Source of the DNA: JBASRP01 sp044866075
GTDB taxonomy: Bacteria > Actinomycetota > AC-67
Direction of reading: 5' to 3'
DNA: 46,709 nt
Assembly (NCBI GenBank): GCA_044866075.1
Contig: JBIOTQ010000061.1
Coordinates: 1-46,709 of the forward strand
Part shown: piece after piece, positions 1 to 6,087 of the stretch
Layout: every line of letters begins with the position of its first letter
How positions within the stretch are numbered: the stretch's first letter is position 1
Notes under the pieces: generated by a model
What the model was told of the DNA's origin: nothing
Databases searched by the model: none
The model's input: the letters and a program-made list of their open reading frames with translations, nothing else
Made by a program: the position numbers and the translations under genes

Positions 1-222
1 TCCGCGTGGCGTGACTACACGCAGCTCTTCCGCGGGCTCGTCGACACCATCGAAGCCGACCGTGTTCTGGAGGACGCCCGCCTCGAGTCCGAGGTAGGCG
101 CCGTGCAGGCGTCCGTTGTCGTGCAACGTCAGCCATCCCATGCCGGCGTCCTCCAGAACACGGTCGGCTTCGATGGTGTCGACGAGCCCGCGGAAGAGCT
201 GCGTGTAGTCACGCCACGCGGA
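1..222. repeat. Perfect 78-bp inverted repeat with 66-base spacer (fold-back)
   Basis: Positions 1-78 are the exact reverse complement of 145-222 (position i pairs with 223-i), with 79-144 as spacer; identity stops abruptly at 78/145. It lies wholly within one protein-coding gene and at the very end of the window, which is what a chimeric fold-back at a contig end looks like. A genuine palindrome would destroy the HAD reading frame's meaning. Confidence 0.9.
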
Positions 223-657
223 CCACGGTGTGTGATGCTCCAGGCGGCCGCGGAACGTTGCGAACAACAGCTCCACAGCTCCGCTGCGCTCCATGTGTCG
301 CGCCGGCGGCTCCTCGCCGCCGGGGTATTCGCCCAGGTTCGTGATGACCTCCGCACCGAGGTCGTACGCGATCAGCGACCCCATCTCGGCGATGACGTTG
401 CGCATCCCGAGGATCCGCGCGTCGCCGAGGAGGCCTCGCAGCGAGCGGCCGGTGGAGGGGACGAGGTCGACGCCGGCGGCCAGCGCATCGAGCAGAGCCG
501 CGCCGGGTTCGCCGGTGAGCGCGCCCTCCGGATCGCGGTTGAACGCCCCGCCGCGGCCGAGCATCGTGCCGTCGAGATCGGTGTAGACAACACGCACGGA
601 GAGCCGCTCGCGCAGCTCCTCGGCGTGGGTCTCTAACAGGGAGGACACCGGGGTCAT
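1..657 (-). CDS. HAD-superfamily (IIB-like) phosphatase, runs off left edge
   Basis: Reading the minus strand from ATG at 657 gives a HAD hydrolase start: motif I is VYTDLDGTMLG (residues about 23-33), followed by a PSTGRS motif II-like segment and an IAEMGSLI segment like the TENGA region of Cof/sucrose-phosphatase type (IIB) phosphatases. The first Asp of DLDGT is the expected nucleophile and the second the acid/base. A purine-rich GGAGAAAGGGGG lies upstream of the ATG. The gene diverges from thrC with a 63-base gap. The natural reading frame is trustworthy only down to about position 79: bases 1-78 are an exact inverted copy of 145-222, so the codons there encode an antisense copy of the gene itself and the true C-terminus is missing. 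Substrate is unknown; a sugar or glycerate phosphate is a guess from the subfamily. Confidence 0.75.
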   Translation of the reverse strand, partial: MTPVSSLLETHAEELRERLSVRVVYTDLDGTMLGRGGAFNRDPEGALTGEPGAALLDALAAGVDLVPSTGRSLRGLLGDARILGMRNVIAEMGSLIAYDLGAEVITNLGEYPGGEEPPARHMERSGAVELLFATFRGRLEHHTPWSAWRDYTQLFRGLVDTIEADRVLEDAGMGWLTLHDNGRLHGAYLGLEAGVLQNTVGFDGVDEPAEELRVVTPRG

Positions 658-704
658 GGTACCGGCCGCCCCCTTTCTCCAAAGCACGCCGCTCTCGATT
701 TCAC

Positions 705-710
705 TATCCT
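705..710 (+). promoter_or_regulatory. Probable -10 box of leaderless thrC transcript
   Basis: TATCCT lies 10 bases before the thrC ATG and there is no Shine-Dalgarno sequence between them, so the transcript probably starts within a few bases of the start codon. Confidence 0.4.
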
Positions 711-720
711 TTGACGCCAT

Positions 721-1962
721 ATGAGCTTTGTTCTCGGCCTCCGCTGCCGCGAGTGCTCGCGCGAGTACCCCGCGGAAGCCCTGCACGTCTGCGAGTTCTG
801 CTTCGCCCCGCTCGAGGTCGTCTACGACTACGACGCCATCGCCTCCGAGGTCTCGCCGGCGTCGATCGCGGCCGGGCCCCGCTCGATGTGGCGCTACGCG
901 CCGCTGCTGCCCGGCGGCGAGGACCGGGTCGATCTCGGCGCCGGCATGACGCCCCTCGTGCGGGCGCCGCGGCTGGGCGCCGAGCTCGGGCTCAAGGACC
1001 TGTGGTTGAAGAACGACACGGCGAACCCGACGCACTCCTTCAAGGACCGCGTCGTGTCGGTGGCGCTGACGGTCGCGAAGGGCTTCGGGTACTCGACGGT
1101 CGCGTGCGCCTCCACGGGCAACCTCGCGAACGCCGTAGCGGCTCACGCCGCGGCCGCCGGGCTCGAGGCCTACGTATTCATCCCCGCCGATCTCGAGTCG
1201 GGGAAGGTGGTGGCGACCGCGATCTACGGTCCTCGTCTGGTGGCCGTGAAGGGGACGTACGACGACGTGAACCGCCTCTGCTCGGAGATCGCCGGCGAGT
1301 TCGAATGGGCGTTCGTCAACGTCAACATCCGTCCCTACTACGCCGAGGGGTCGAAGTCGCTGGCGTTCGAGGTGGCGGAACAGCTCGGCTGGCAGGCGCC
1401 GGATCACGTTGTCGTGCCGATCGCGAGCGGCTCGCTGCTCACGAAGATCAAGCGCGGGCTCGACGAGCTCGTGCGCGTCGGGTTACTCGACGGCCACCGC
1501 ACGCGGATCTCCGGCGCGCAGGCGACGGGATGCTCACCGGTGGCCACCGCTTTCAAGTCCGGCGGCGATCACATCCGGCCCGTGAAGCCGAACACGATCG
1601 CCAAGTCGCTCGCGATCGGGAACCCCGCGGACGGCTACTACGCGGTGAAGGCCTCGCGTGAGACCGGCGGCGCCATCGACGACGTCGGCGACGAAGAGGT
1701 CGTGGAAGGCATCCGTCTCCTTGCGCGCACCGAAGGGATCTTCGCGGAGACGGCCGGCGGCGTCGTCATCGCGACGCTGAAGCGTCTGTGCGAACAGGAG
1801 GTCGTCCGTCCCGACGAGCGAACCGTCGCCCTCATCACCGGCGACGGGCTGAAGACGATCGAGGCGGTCGTCGAACGCGCGACGCCGACGATGGTGATAC
1901 CGCCGCGGCTCGAGGAGTTCCAGACGCAGCTCGATCTTCTCAGCGCGGGAGCCGACGCGTGA
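721..1962 (+). CDS. thrC: Threonine synthase (zinc-ribbon type)
   Basis: A 413-residue PLP enzyme that would convert O-phosphohomoserine to threonine in the cytoplasm. The N-terminus has a rubredoxin-like ribbon (CREC at 9-12, CEFC at 24-27), as in the ribbon-bearing threonine synthases of actinobacteria. The PLP lysine is K108 in NPTHSFKDR, followed by the STGNLANAV phosphate-binding region, with GSLLTKIKRG and ITGDGLK further on. The ATG at 721 has no ribosome binding site but a -10-like box 10 bases upstream, consistent with leaderless translation. Its stop codon overlaps the GTG of the sulfur-carrier gene, so the two are translationally coupled. A cysteine-synthase-like role with the carrier protein is possible, since threonine synthase and CysM share the fold, but the sequence reads as threonine synthase. 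Confidence 0.92.
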   Translation: MSFVLGLRCRECSREYPAEALHVCEFCFAPLEVVYDYDAIASEVSPASIAAGPRSMWRYAPLLPGGEDRVDLGAGMTPLVRAPRLGAELGLKDLWLKNDTANPTHSFKDRVVSVALTVAKGFGYSTVACASTGNLANAVAAHAAAAGLEAYVFIPADLESGKVVATAIYGPRLVAVKGTYDDVNRLCSEIAGEFEWAFVNVNIRPYYAEGSKSLAFEVAEQLGWQAPDHVVVPIASGSLLTKIKRGLDELVRVGLLDGHRTRISGAQATGCSPVATAFKSGGDHIRPVKPNTIAKSLAIGNPADGYYAVKASRETGGAIDDVGDEEVVEGIRLLARTEGIFAETAGGVVIATLKRLCEQEVVRPDERTVALITGDGLKTIEAVVERATPTMVIPPRLEEFQTQLDLLSAGADA

Positions 1963-2234
1963 GCGCGTCCGTGAAGATCCCGACGCCGCTCCGCAAGGTG
2001 ACGAACGGCGAGGCGAACGTGAGCGCCGACGGCGCGAACGTCCGCGAAATGATCGAGGACCTCGAACGTCAGTTCCCCGGCATGCGCGAGCGGCTGTGCG
2101 ACGACGACGGGTCCCTGCGGCGCTTCGTGAACGTCTTCGTCGGCGACGAGGACATCCGCTTCATGCAGGGGCTCGACACGACTCTGGAGGACGGGGTCCA
2201 GGTCTCGATCGTCCCGGCGGTCGCGGGCGGCTAG
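1959..2234 (+). CDS. cysO: CysO/MoaD/ThiS-family sulfur-carrier protein
   Basis: A 91-residue ubiquitin-like sulfur carrier. The start is taken as GTG at 1959, overlapping the thrC stop (GTGA); an open frame continues upstream inside thrC but is a shadow. It shows the features of the CysO branch: an early IPTPLRK strand, RRFVNVFVGDEDIRF in the middle and a C-terminal VPAVAGG with the terminal Gly-Gly that is adenylated and thiocarboxylated. In mycobacteria CysO feeds sulfide to CysM for cysteine synthesis after activation by an E1-like MoeZ; neither CysM, MoeZ nor the Mec protease is in this window. The coupling to thrC suggests a joint role in amino-acid or sulfur metabolism, which is inference. 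Confidence 0.85.
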   Translation: MSASVKIPTPLRKVTNGEANVSADGANVREMIEDLERQFPGMRERLCDDDGSLRRFVNVFVGDEDIRFMQGLDTTLEDGVQVSIVPAVAGG

Positions 2235-2309
2235 CGGCCCAGCTCAAGCGGCGCACACAGGCTCCTCTCATGATCGCTGCGTTACTCCTCTATGGAGGAG
2301 GTGTTCAGG

Positions 2310-2453
2310 ATGCAGTCCGATGAGAGACACACCGGATACCGGAACCGATTCCTCACGCGGTGGCTTCCGCTGTATCTGGTGATCGGGGGACTCGTCTACG
2401 CCCTCATCTACTTCGTGTTCATCAAGGGTGGAGGAGGAACGGGCGGGTACTAG
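2310..2453 (+). CDS. Small single-pass membrane protein, unknown
   Basis: A 47-residue frame, MQSDERHTGY to the C-terminal GGGGTGGY, preceded by a strong GGAGGAGG ribosome binding site. The middle (about residues 19-38) is a hydrophobic segment, LPLYLVIGGLVYALIYFVFI, flanked by Arg residues on the N side and a Lys/Gly tail on the C side. It sits 75 bases after cysO and before a hairpin terminator, so it may be the last gene of the thrC unit or have its own promoter. No family recognised. Confidence 0.65.
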   Translation: MQSDERHTGYRNRFLTRWLPLYLVIGGLVYALIYFVFIKGGGGTGGY

Positions 2454-2468
2454 CCGCGTGAAACGCGC

Positions 2469-2500
2469 GTGGGAGGGCGCCGGACCGGCCGCCCTCCCAC
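2469..2500 (+). terminator. Hairpin terminator
   Basis: An 11-bp perfect stem (2469-2479 with 2490-2500, GTGGGAGGGCG / CGCCCTCCCAC) with a 10-base loop, 15 bases past the small membrane protein. The following run is pyrimidine (CTCTCTACC) rather than a pure T tract. Confidence 0.7.
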
Positions 2501-2513
2501 CTCTCTACCCGAC

Positions 2514-2524
2514 CAGGTAACCTG
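2514..2524. promoter_or_regulatory. Palindrome overlapping a -10-like box upstream of the Rrf2 gene
   Basis: CAGGTAACCTG is a perfect odd palindrome that contains TAACCT, a possible -10 box, 28 bases before the regulator's ATG. An autoregulatory operator is plausible for an Rrf2 protein. Confidence 0.35.
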
Positions 2525-2551
2525 TCTCGCGGAGCCGATACGGCCGAGACC

Positions 2552-3019
2552 ATGTTCAAGTTCTCGCTACGGACCGAGTACGGCCTCCGGGCCCTCATGG
2601 AGCTCGCGTCTCACTGGGGCGACGGGCCCATCCCCGCGCGGGAGATCGCTGAGAACCAGAACATCCCGCTCCGGTTCCTCGAGCACCAGCTGACGGCGCT
2701 CCACAAGGCCGGCATCGTGTCGTCGCACCGCGGCGCGGGCGGCGGCAGCGAGCTCGCGCGCGCTCCCTCCGACGTGCGGCTCGCCGATGTGATCGAGGTC
2801 CTCGAAGGCCCGATCGCGGCGATGTTCTGTCTGGAGCCGCACGACGAAGAAGTTTGTCCACAGAGCCACCACTGTGGATTGCAGGAGCTCTGGAGCCGCG
2901 TCGAGACCGCGGTGCGCGACGTCTTCGAGCAGACCACGCTCGCCGATATCGTCACGCGTCACCGCGCGCTACAGCCGTTGCTGTGGCCGCAGATGGTGAA
3001 CGCGCGCGCCGATCGTTAG
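2552..3019 (+). CDS. Rrf2-family transcriptional regulator
   Basis: A 155-residue winged-helix repressor of the IscR/NsrR/RsrR family. The N-terminus (FSLRTEYGLRALMELA) and the recognition region IPLRFLEHQLTALHKAGIV followed by a GAGGG wing are typical. Three cysteines in the dimerisation region, C93, C102 and C108, have the spacing C-x8-C-x5-C; IscR and NsrR have a shorter first gap, so an Fe-S cluster is likely but the subtype is unclear. The gene stands alone between two hairpins, so its targets cannot be read from neighbours; an 11-base palindrome sits upstream. Sensing of NO, redox state or Fe-S status is inference from the family. Confidence 0.85.
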   Translation: MFKFSLRTEYGLRALMELASHWGDGPIPAREIAENQNIPLRFLEHQLTALHKAGIVSSHRGAGGGSELARAPSDVRLADVIEVLEGPIAAMFCLEPHDEEVCPQSHHCGLQELWSRVETAVRDVFEQTTLADIVTRHRALQPLLWPQMVNARADR

Positions 3020-3118
3020 CGCCACATCATGACGTCGTAAGGTCTCTCGATCACGTGAGCAGCGTCGTTCGTCGTTGATCGGCCGAAAAGCGCGCACGAA
3101 AAAAATCTCCCATCACTC

Positions 3119-3147
3119 TTGAACAAGGCGACAACCATGGTTATAGT
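3119..3147 (+). promoter_or_regulatory. Consensus sigma-A promoter of the basic peptide gene
   Basis: TTGAAC (3119-3124), a 17-base spacer and TATAGT (3142-3147). This is among the closest matches to the housekeeping consensus in the window. A run of seven A's lies just upstream, like an UP element. Confidence 0.7.
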
Positions 3148-3158
3148 CGCCGAGGTTC

Positions 3159-3179
3159 GCGCTCTACACAGAAGAGCGC
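3159..3179 (+). other. 5' leader hairpin of the basic peptide mRNA
   Basis: GCGCTCT (3159-3165) pairs with AGAGCGC (3173-3179) around a 7-base loop, just after the predicted transcript start near 3154 and before the GGAGGGGG ribosome binding site. Confidence 0.45.
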
Positions 3180-3210
3180 ATCTCTCCCGAACGGAGGGGG
3201 TGGGAAAGGG

Positions 3211-3303
3211 ATGCCGGCCAAGAAGCGCAAGAAGGCCGCGAAGAAGGCGGCTCCGAAGCGGAAGGCCACCAGGAAGAAGGCGGCCAAGAAGCGCAAGCGC
3301 TAA
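3211..3303 (+). CDS. 30-residue Lys/Arg/Ala peptide, histone-tail-like
   Basis: The frame MPAKKRKKAAKKAAPKRK... to KKRKR has 13 Lys, 5 Arg, 8 Ala, 2 Pro and no acidic or aromatic residue: 60 percent basic. Its composition resembles the AKKA repeats of histone H1-like proteins and of the C-terminal tail of actinobacterial HupB, but there is no folded HU body. It has its own consensus promoter (3119-3147), a leader hairpin, a strong GGAGGGGG ribosome binding site and a near-perfect terminator, so it is an independent gene, not a fragment of a neighbour. A nucleic-acid-binding or compacting role is inferred from charge only. It sits between the Rrf2 gene and lysE/groEL. Confidence 0.7.
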   Translation: MPAKKRKKAAKKAAPKRKATRKKAAKKRKR

Positions 3304-3335
3304 GCGATCGAACGATCGCTCGAGATTCGCGAATC

Positions 3336-3361
3336 AGAGGGCCTCGACGCAGAGGCCCTCT
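3336..3361 (+). terminator. Terminator of the basic peptide gene
   Basis: A 10-bp perfect stem, AGAGGGCCTC (3336-3345) with GAGGCCCTCT (3352-3361), and a 6-base loop, 33 bases past the stop codon. A 12-base palindrome, GATTCGCGAATC (3324-3335), directly abuts it. Confidence 0.8.
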
Positions 3362-3412
3362 TCGCGTTGGAGGACGAACGGAAATGAAACGGCGTCTCGG
3401 CGCGAGCGCGCG

Positions 3413-3418
3413 TAGCAT
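3413..3418 (+). promoter_or_regulatory. Probable -10 box of leaderless lysE-like gene
   Basis: TAGCAT ends 7 bases before the ATG at 3426; no ribosome binding site is present. Confidence 0.4.
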
Positions 3419-3425
3419 CTGAACG

Positions 3426-4064
3426 ATGGTTGCGCCCGATCGACTTCTCGCGTTCGCGCTCACCGCGTTCATCCTCATCGTCATCCCGGGGCCCAGCGTG
3501 TTGTTCGTCATCAGTCGCGGCGTTGCGCTCGGACGGCGCGCCGCGATCGCGACGGTCATGGGCAATACCACCGGCGTCCTCGTGCAAGTGATCGCCGTCG
3601 CATTCGGCATCGGGGCGATCGTGCAACGATCCGCTCTCGTGTTCGACGTCATGAAGATCATCGGCGCCGCCTATCTGATCTTCCTCGGCGTGCGTATGGT
3701 GCGCGAGAGGAGGGAGCTCTCCGGAATCCTCGACGTCGCCGTCGTCCCGAAATCGGCGCGGCGCATCTACGCCGACGGATTCGTGGTCGGCGTGACGAAC
3801 CCTAAGGCCGCCGTCTTCTTCGCCGCCGTCCTGCCCCAGTTCGCCGACCCGGCCCGGGGCGGCGTCTCCCTCCAGATCCTGGTGCTCGGTTTGGTATTTG
3901 CCGTGATCGCGATCGTCTCCGACTCGGCCTGGGGTTTGGCTGCCGGCAGCCTGCGGGCCTGGCTGGCGCGCTCTCCCCGCCGGCTCGAGCGGCTCGGCGG
4001 GGCCGGGGGCCTGGCCATCGTTGGGCTGGGCGTACGGCTCGCCGTCTCCGGTCGCCACGACTGA
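3426..4064 (+). CDS. LysE/RhtB-family amino-acid exporter
   Basis: A 212-residue integral membrane protein with the LysE/RhtB signature: an N-terminal helix ending IVIPGPSVLFVISRG (PGP motif near residues 22-24), then GRRAAIATVMGNTTG, GAAYLIFLGVRMVR and the later GVTNPKAAVFFAAVLPQF motif. About six transmembrane segments. The family exports amino acids such as lysine, homoserine or threonine; nearby thrC makes a threonine-related substrate conceivable but not shown. The start has no Shine-Dalgarno sequence and a -10 box 7 bases upstream, suggesting a leaderless mRNA. Confidence 0.88.
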   Translation: MVAPDRLLAFALTAFILIVIPGPSVLFVISRGVALGRRAAIATVMGNTTGVLVQVIAVAFGIGAIVQRSALVFDVMKIIGAAYLIFLGVRMVRERRELSGILDVAVVPKSARRIYADGFVVGVTNPKAAVFFAAVLPQFADPARGGVSLQILVLGLVFAVIAIVSDSAWGLAAGSLRAWLARSPRRLERLGGAGGLAIVGLGVRLAVSGRHD

Positions 4065-4075
4065 CCCGCCCCGAC

Positions 4076-4105
4076 TTGCGAAGCCCCTCCGCGGAGCCCT
4101 ATAAA
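4076..4105 (+). promoter_or_regulatory. groEL promoter
   Basis: TTGCGA (4076-4081), an 18-base spacer and TATAAA (4100-4105). The predicted transcript start, near 4112, falls inside the first CIRCE element, so HrcA binding would block initiation. Confidence 0.65.
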
Positions 4106-4110
4106 AGGGG

Positions 4111-4137
4111 TTAGCACTCTCGATGGGAGAGTGCTAG
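4111..4137. promoter_or_regulatory. CIRCE element 1 (HrcA operator)
   Basis: TTAGCACTC-N9-GAGTGCTAG: 17 of 18 arm bases match the CIRCE consensus TTAGCACTC-N9-GAGTGCTAA. Confidence 0.95.
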
Positions 4138-4160
4138 GACTCTCCGGGTGAGAGTGCTAA
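4134..4160. promoter_or_regulatory. CIRCE element 2, overlapping element 1
   Basis: CTAGGACTC-N9-GAGTGCTAA: the right arm is perfect, the left arm has two mismatches, and the 9-9-9 spacing is exact. It shares the four bases CTAG (4134-4137) with element 1 and ends directly at the ribosome binding site. Confidence 0.85.
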
Positions 4161-4172
4161 GGAGGGGTGTGG

Positions 4173-5807
4173 ATGGCAGCCAAGATGATCGCCTTCGATG
4201 AGGAGGCGCGTCGGGCGCTCGAGCGAGGGATGAACATCCTCGCCGACGCCGTGAAGATCACGCTGGGTCCCAAGGGGCGCAACGTCGTGATCGAGAAGAA
4301 ATGGGGTGCGCCGACGATCACGAACGACGGCGTATCCATCGCGAAGGAGATCGAGCTCGAGGACCCGTACGAGAAGATCGGGGCCGAGCTCGTCAAGGAA
4401 GTCGCGAAGAAGACCAACGATGTCGCGGGTGACGGCACCACGACTGCGACGGTCCTCGCTCAGGCGATGGTCCACGAGGGGCTTCGCAACGTCGCCGCCG
4501 GCGCGAACCCGATGGGCCTCAAGAAGGGCATCGAGAAGGCCGTCGAGCGGGCGGTCGAGGCGATCAAGGATCAGGCGAAGGAGATCGAGGACAAGGACGA
4601 GATCGCGCACGTCGCGTCGATCTCGGCCAACAACGACTCCGAGATCGGGTCGATGATCGCCGAGTCGATGGACAAGGTCGGCAAGGACGGCGTCATCACC
4701 GTCGAGGAATCGCAGACCTTCGGCATGGAGCTCGAGCTCGTCGAGGGCATGCGCTTCGACAAGGGATACGTCAGCGCGTACTTCGTGACCGACCCCGAGC
4801 GCATGGAGGCGGTTCTCGAGGATCCGCTCATCCTCGTGGTCAACTCGAAGATCAGCGCCGTGAAGGATCTCCTTCCGGTGCTCGAGAAGGTCATGCAGTC
4901 GGGCAAGCCGCTCGTCGTCATCGCCGAGGACCTCGAGGGCGAGGCGCTCGCCACCCTCGTCGTCAACAAGATCCGCGGCACGTTCCGTTCGGTCGCCGTC
5001 AAGGCGCCGGGCTTCGGCGACCGCCGCAAGGCGATGCTCCAAGACATCGCGATCCTGACGGGCGGACAGGTGATCTCCGAAGAGGTCGGCCTGAAGCTCG
5101 AGAACGCGACGCTCGACATGCTCGGCAAGGCCCGCAAGGTCGTCGTCACGAAGGACGACACGACGATCGTCGAGGGCGGCGGCGAGGCGGAGCAGATCAA
5201 AGGCCGCGTCAACCAGATCAAAGCCGAGATCGAGAAGACCGACTCCGACTACGACCGTGAGAAGCTGCAGGAGCGGTTGGCCAAGCTGGCCGGCGGCGTC
5301 GCGGTCATCAAGGTCGGCGCGGCCACCGAGGTCGAGCTTAAAGAGAAGAAGCACCGCGTGGAGGACGCCGTGTCGGCGACCAAGGCCGCGGTGGAAGAGG
5401 GCATCGTGCCCGGCGGCGGCGTGACGCTGCTCCAGGCGCAGAAGGCTCTCGACAAGCTGGACCTCGAGGGCGACGAGAAGACCGGTTCGCTGATCGTCCG
5501 CCGCGCGCTCGAGGAGCCGCTCAAGCAGATCGCGCTGAACGCCGGTCTCGAGGGCGGGGTCATCGTGGACAAGGTGCGGCAGCTCGACCCGGGCTACGGG
5601 TTGAACGCCGACTCCGGAGACTACGGCGACATGTTCAAGGCGGGCGTCATCGACCCGGCGAAGGTGACGCGCTCGGCGCTGCAGAACGCGGCCTCGATCG
5701 CGGCCCTCTTCCTCACGACCGAGGCGGTCGTGGCGGAGAAGCCGGAGAAGACGCCGGCCATGCCGGGGGGTATGCCCGGCGGCGGCATGGGACACGACGA
5801 GTTCTAA
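4173..5807 (+). CDS. groEL: 60-kDa chaperonin GroEL
   Basis: A 544-residue chaperonin that folds proteins in an ATP-driven ring. It has the expected ITLGPKGRNVV and GDGTTTATVLAQ ATP-binding motifs and an actinobacterial-type N-terminus (AAKMIAFDEEARRALERG). The C-terminus is the Gly/Met-rich MPGGMPGGGMGHDEF typical of hydrophobic-tailed GroELs rather than the His-rich tail of some actinobacterial GroEL1 copies. The ATG at 4173 is placed 5 bases after GGAGGGG; a GTG at 4167 would lie inside that site. No groES is adjacent, as is usual for the second, stand-alone groEL of actinobacteria. Controlled by two overlapping CIRCE sites, so HrcA-repressed and heat-inducible by family knowledge. Confidence 0.97.
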   Translation: MAAKMIAFDEEARRALERGMNILADAVKITLGPKGRNVVIEKKWGAPTITNDGVSIAKEIELEDPYEKIGAELVKEVAKKTNDVAGDGTTTATVLAQAMVHEGLRNVAAGANPMGLKKGIEKAVERAVEAIKDQAKEIEDKDEIAHVASISANNDSEIGSMIAESMDKVGKDGVITVEESQTFGMELELVEGMRFDKGYVSAYFVTDPERMEAVLEDPLILVVNSKISAVKDLLPVLEKVMQSGKPLVVIAEDLEGEALATLVVNKIRGTFRSVAVKAPGFGDRRKAMLQDIAILTGGQVISEEVGLKLENATLDMLGKARKVVVTKDDTTIVEGGGEAEQIKGRVNQIKAEIEKTDSDYDREKLQERLAKLAGGVAVIKVGAATEVELKEKKHRVEDAVSATKAAVEEGIVPGGGVTLLQAQKALDKLDLEGDEKTGSLIVRRALEEPLKQIALNAGLEGGVIVDKVRQLDPGYGLNADSGDYGDMFKAGVIDPAKVTRSALQNAASIAALFLTTEAVVAEKPEKTPAMPGGMPGGGMGHDEF

Positions 5808-5827
5808 GAACGCGTCGGAACAGCGTG

Positions 5828-5851
5828 AAGGGCGGGCCGAGGCCCGCCCTT
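5828..5851. terminator. Bidirectional terminator between groEL and PspC operon
   Basis: AAGGGCGGGC (5828-5837) pairs perfectly with GCCCGCCCTT (5842-5851) around a CGAG loop, followed by TCCTCTTT on the plus strand. It separates two convergent transcripts. Confidence 0.85.
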
Positions 5852-5868
5852 CCTCTTTGCCGGACCGC

Positions 5869-6087
5869 TCAGAGATCGCGCTCGTCTGGGGCGTGTGTCT
5901 CGTCGCGCCCACTCCCGCGGAGCGCGAGCGCGATGATCAGAGCACCGAGCGCGATCAGCGGTACCGGCCAGATCCATTGCAGATGGAGCGACGCCACGTC
6001 GACGTTGGCGATCAGGAAGAGCAGCCCCAGGAACGCGAAGGTCGCGCCGAACACGAGCGAAAACGGATCGAGTGGGTGTCGCCTCAT
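5869..6087 (-). CDS. Small two-pass membrane protein (LiaF-TM-like)
   Basis: A 72-residue protein with two hydrophobic segments (about residues 9-27 and 38-57: FSLVFGATFAFLGLLFLIAN and WPVPLIALGALIIALAL) and a charged tail. Its ATG overlaps the stop of the upstream PspC gene (ATGA), so it is co-translated with it. The WP-x-PL-x-AxG pattern resembles the transmembrane module repeated in LiaF/PspC-type proteins. A supporting role in the same envelope-stress module is inferred. Confidence 0.7.
   Translation of the reverse strand: MRRHPLDPFSLVFGATFAFLGLLFLIANVDVASLHLQWIWPVPLIALGALIIALALRGSGRDETHAPDERDL

Noticed and set aside
103..636. Plus-strand open frame of 177 codons
   Set aside because: It is antisense to the HAD gene, whose minus-strand translation carries clear HAD motifs; it is Arg/Ala-rich shadow sequence.
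4134..5912. 592-codon minus-strand frame
   Set aside because: Complete antisense of groEL; its Arg/Leu/Asp-rich translation is the usual shadow of a GC-rich gene.
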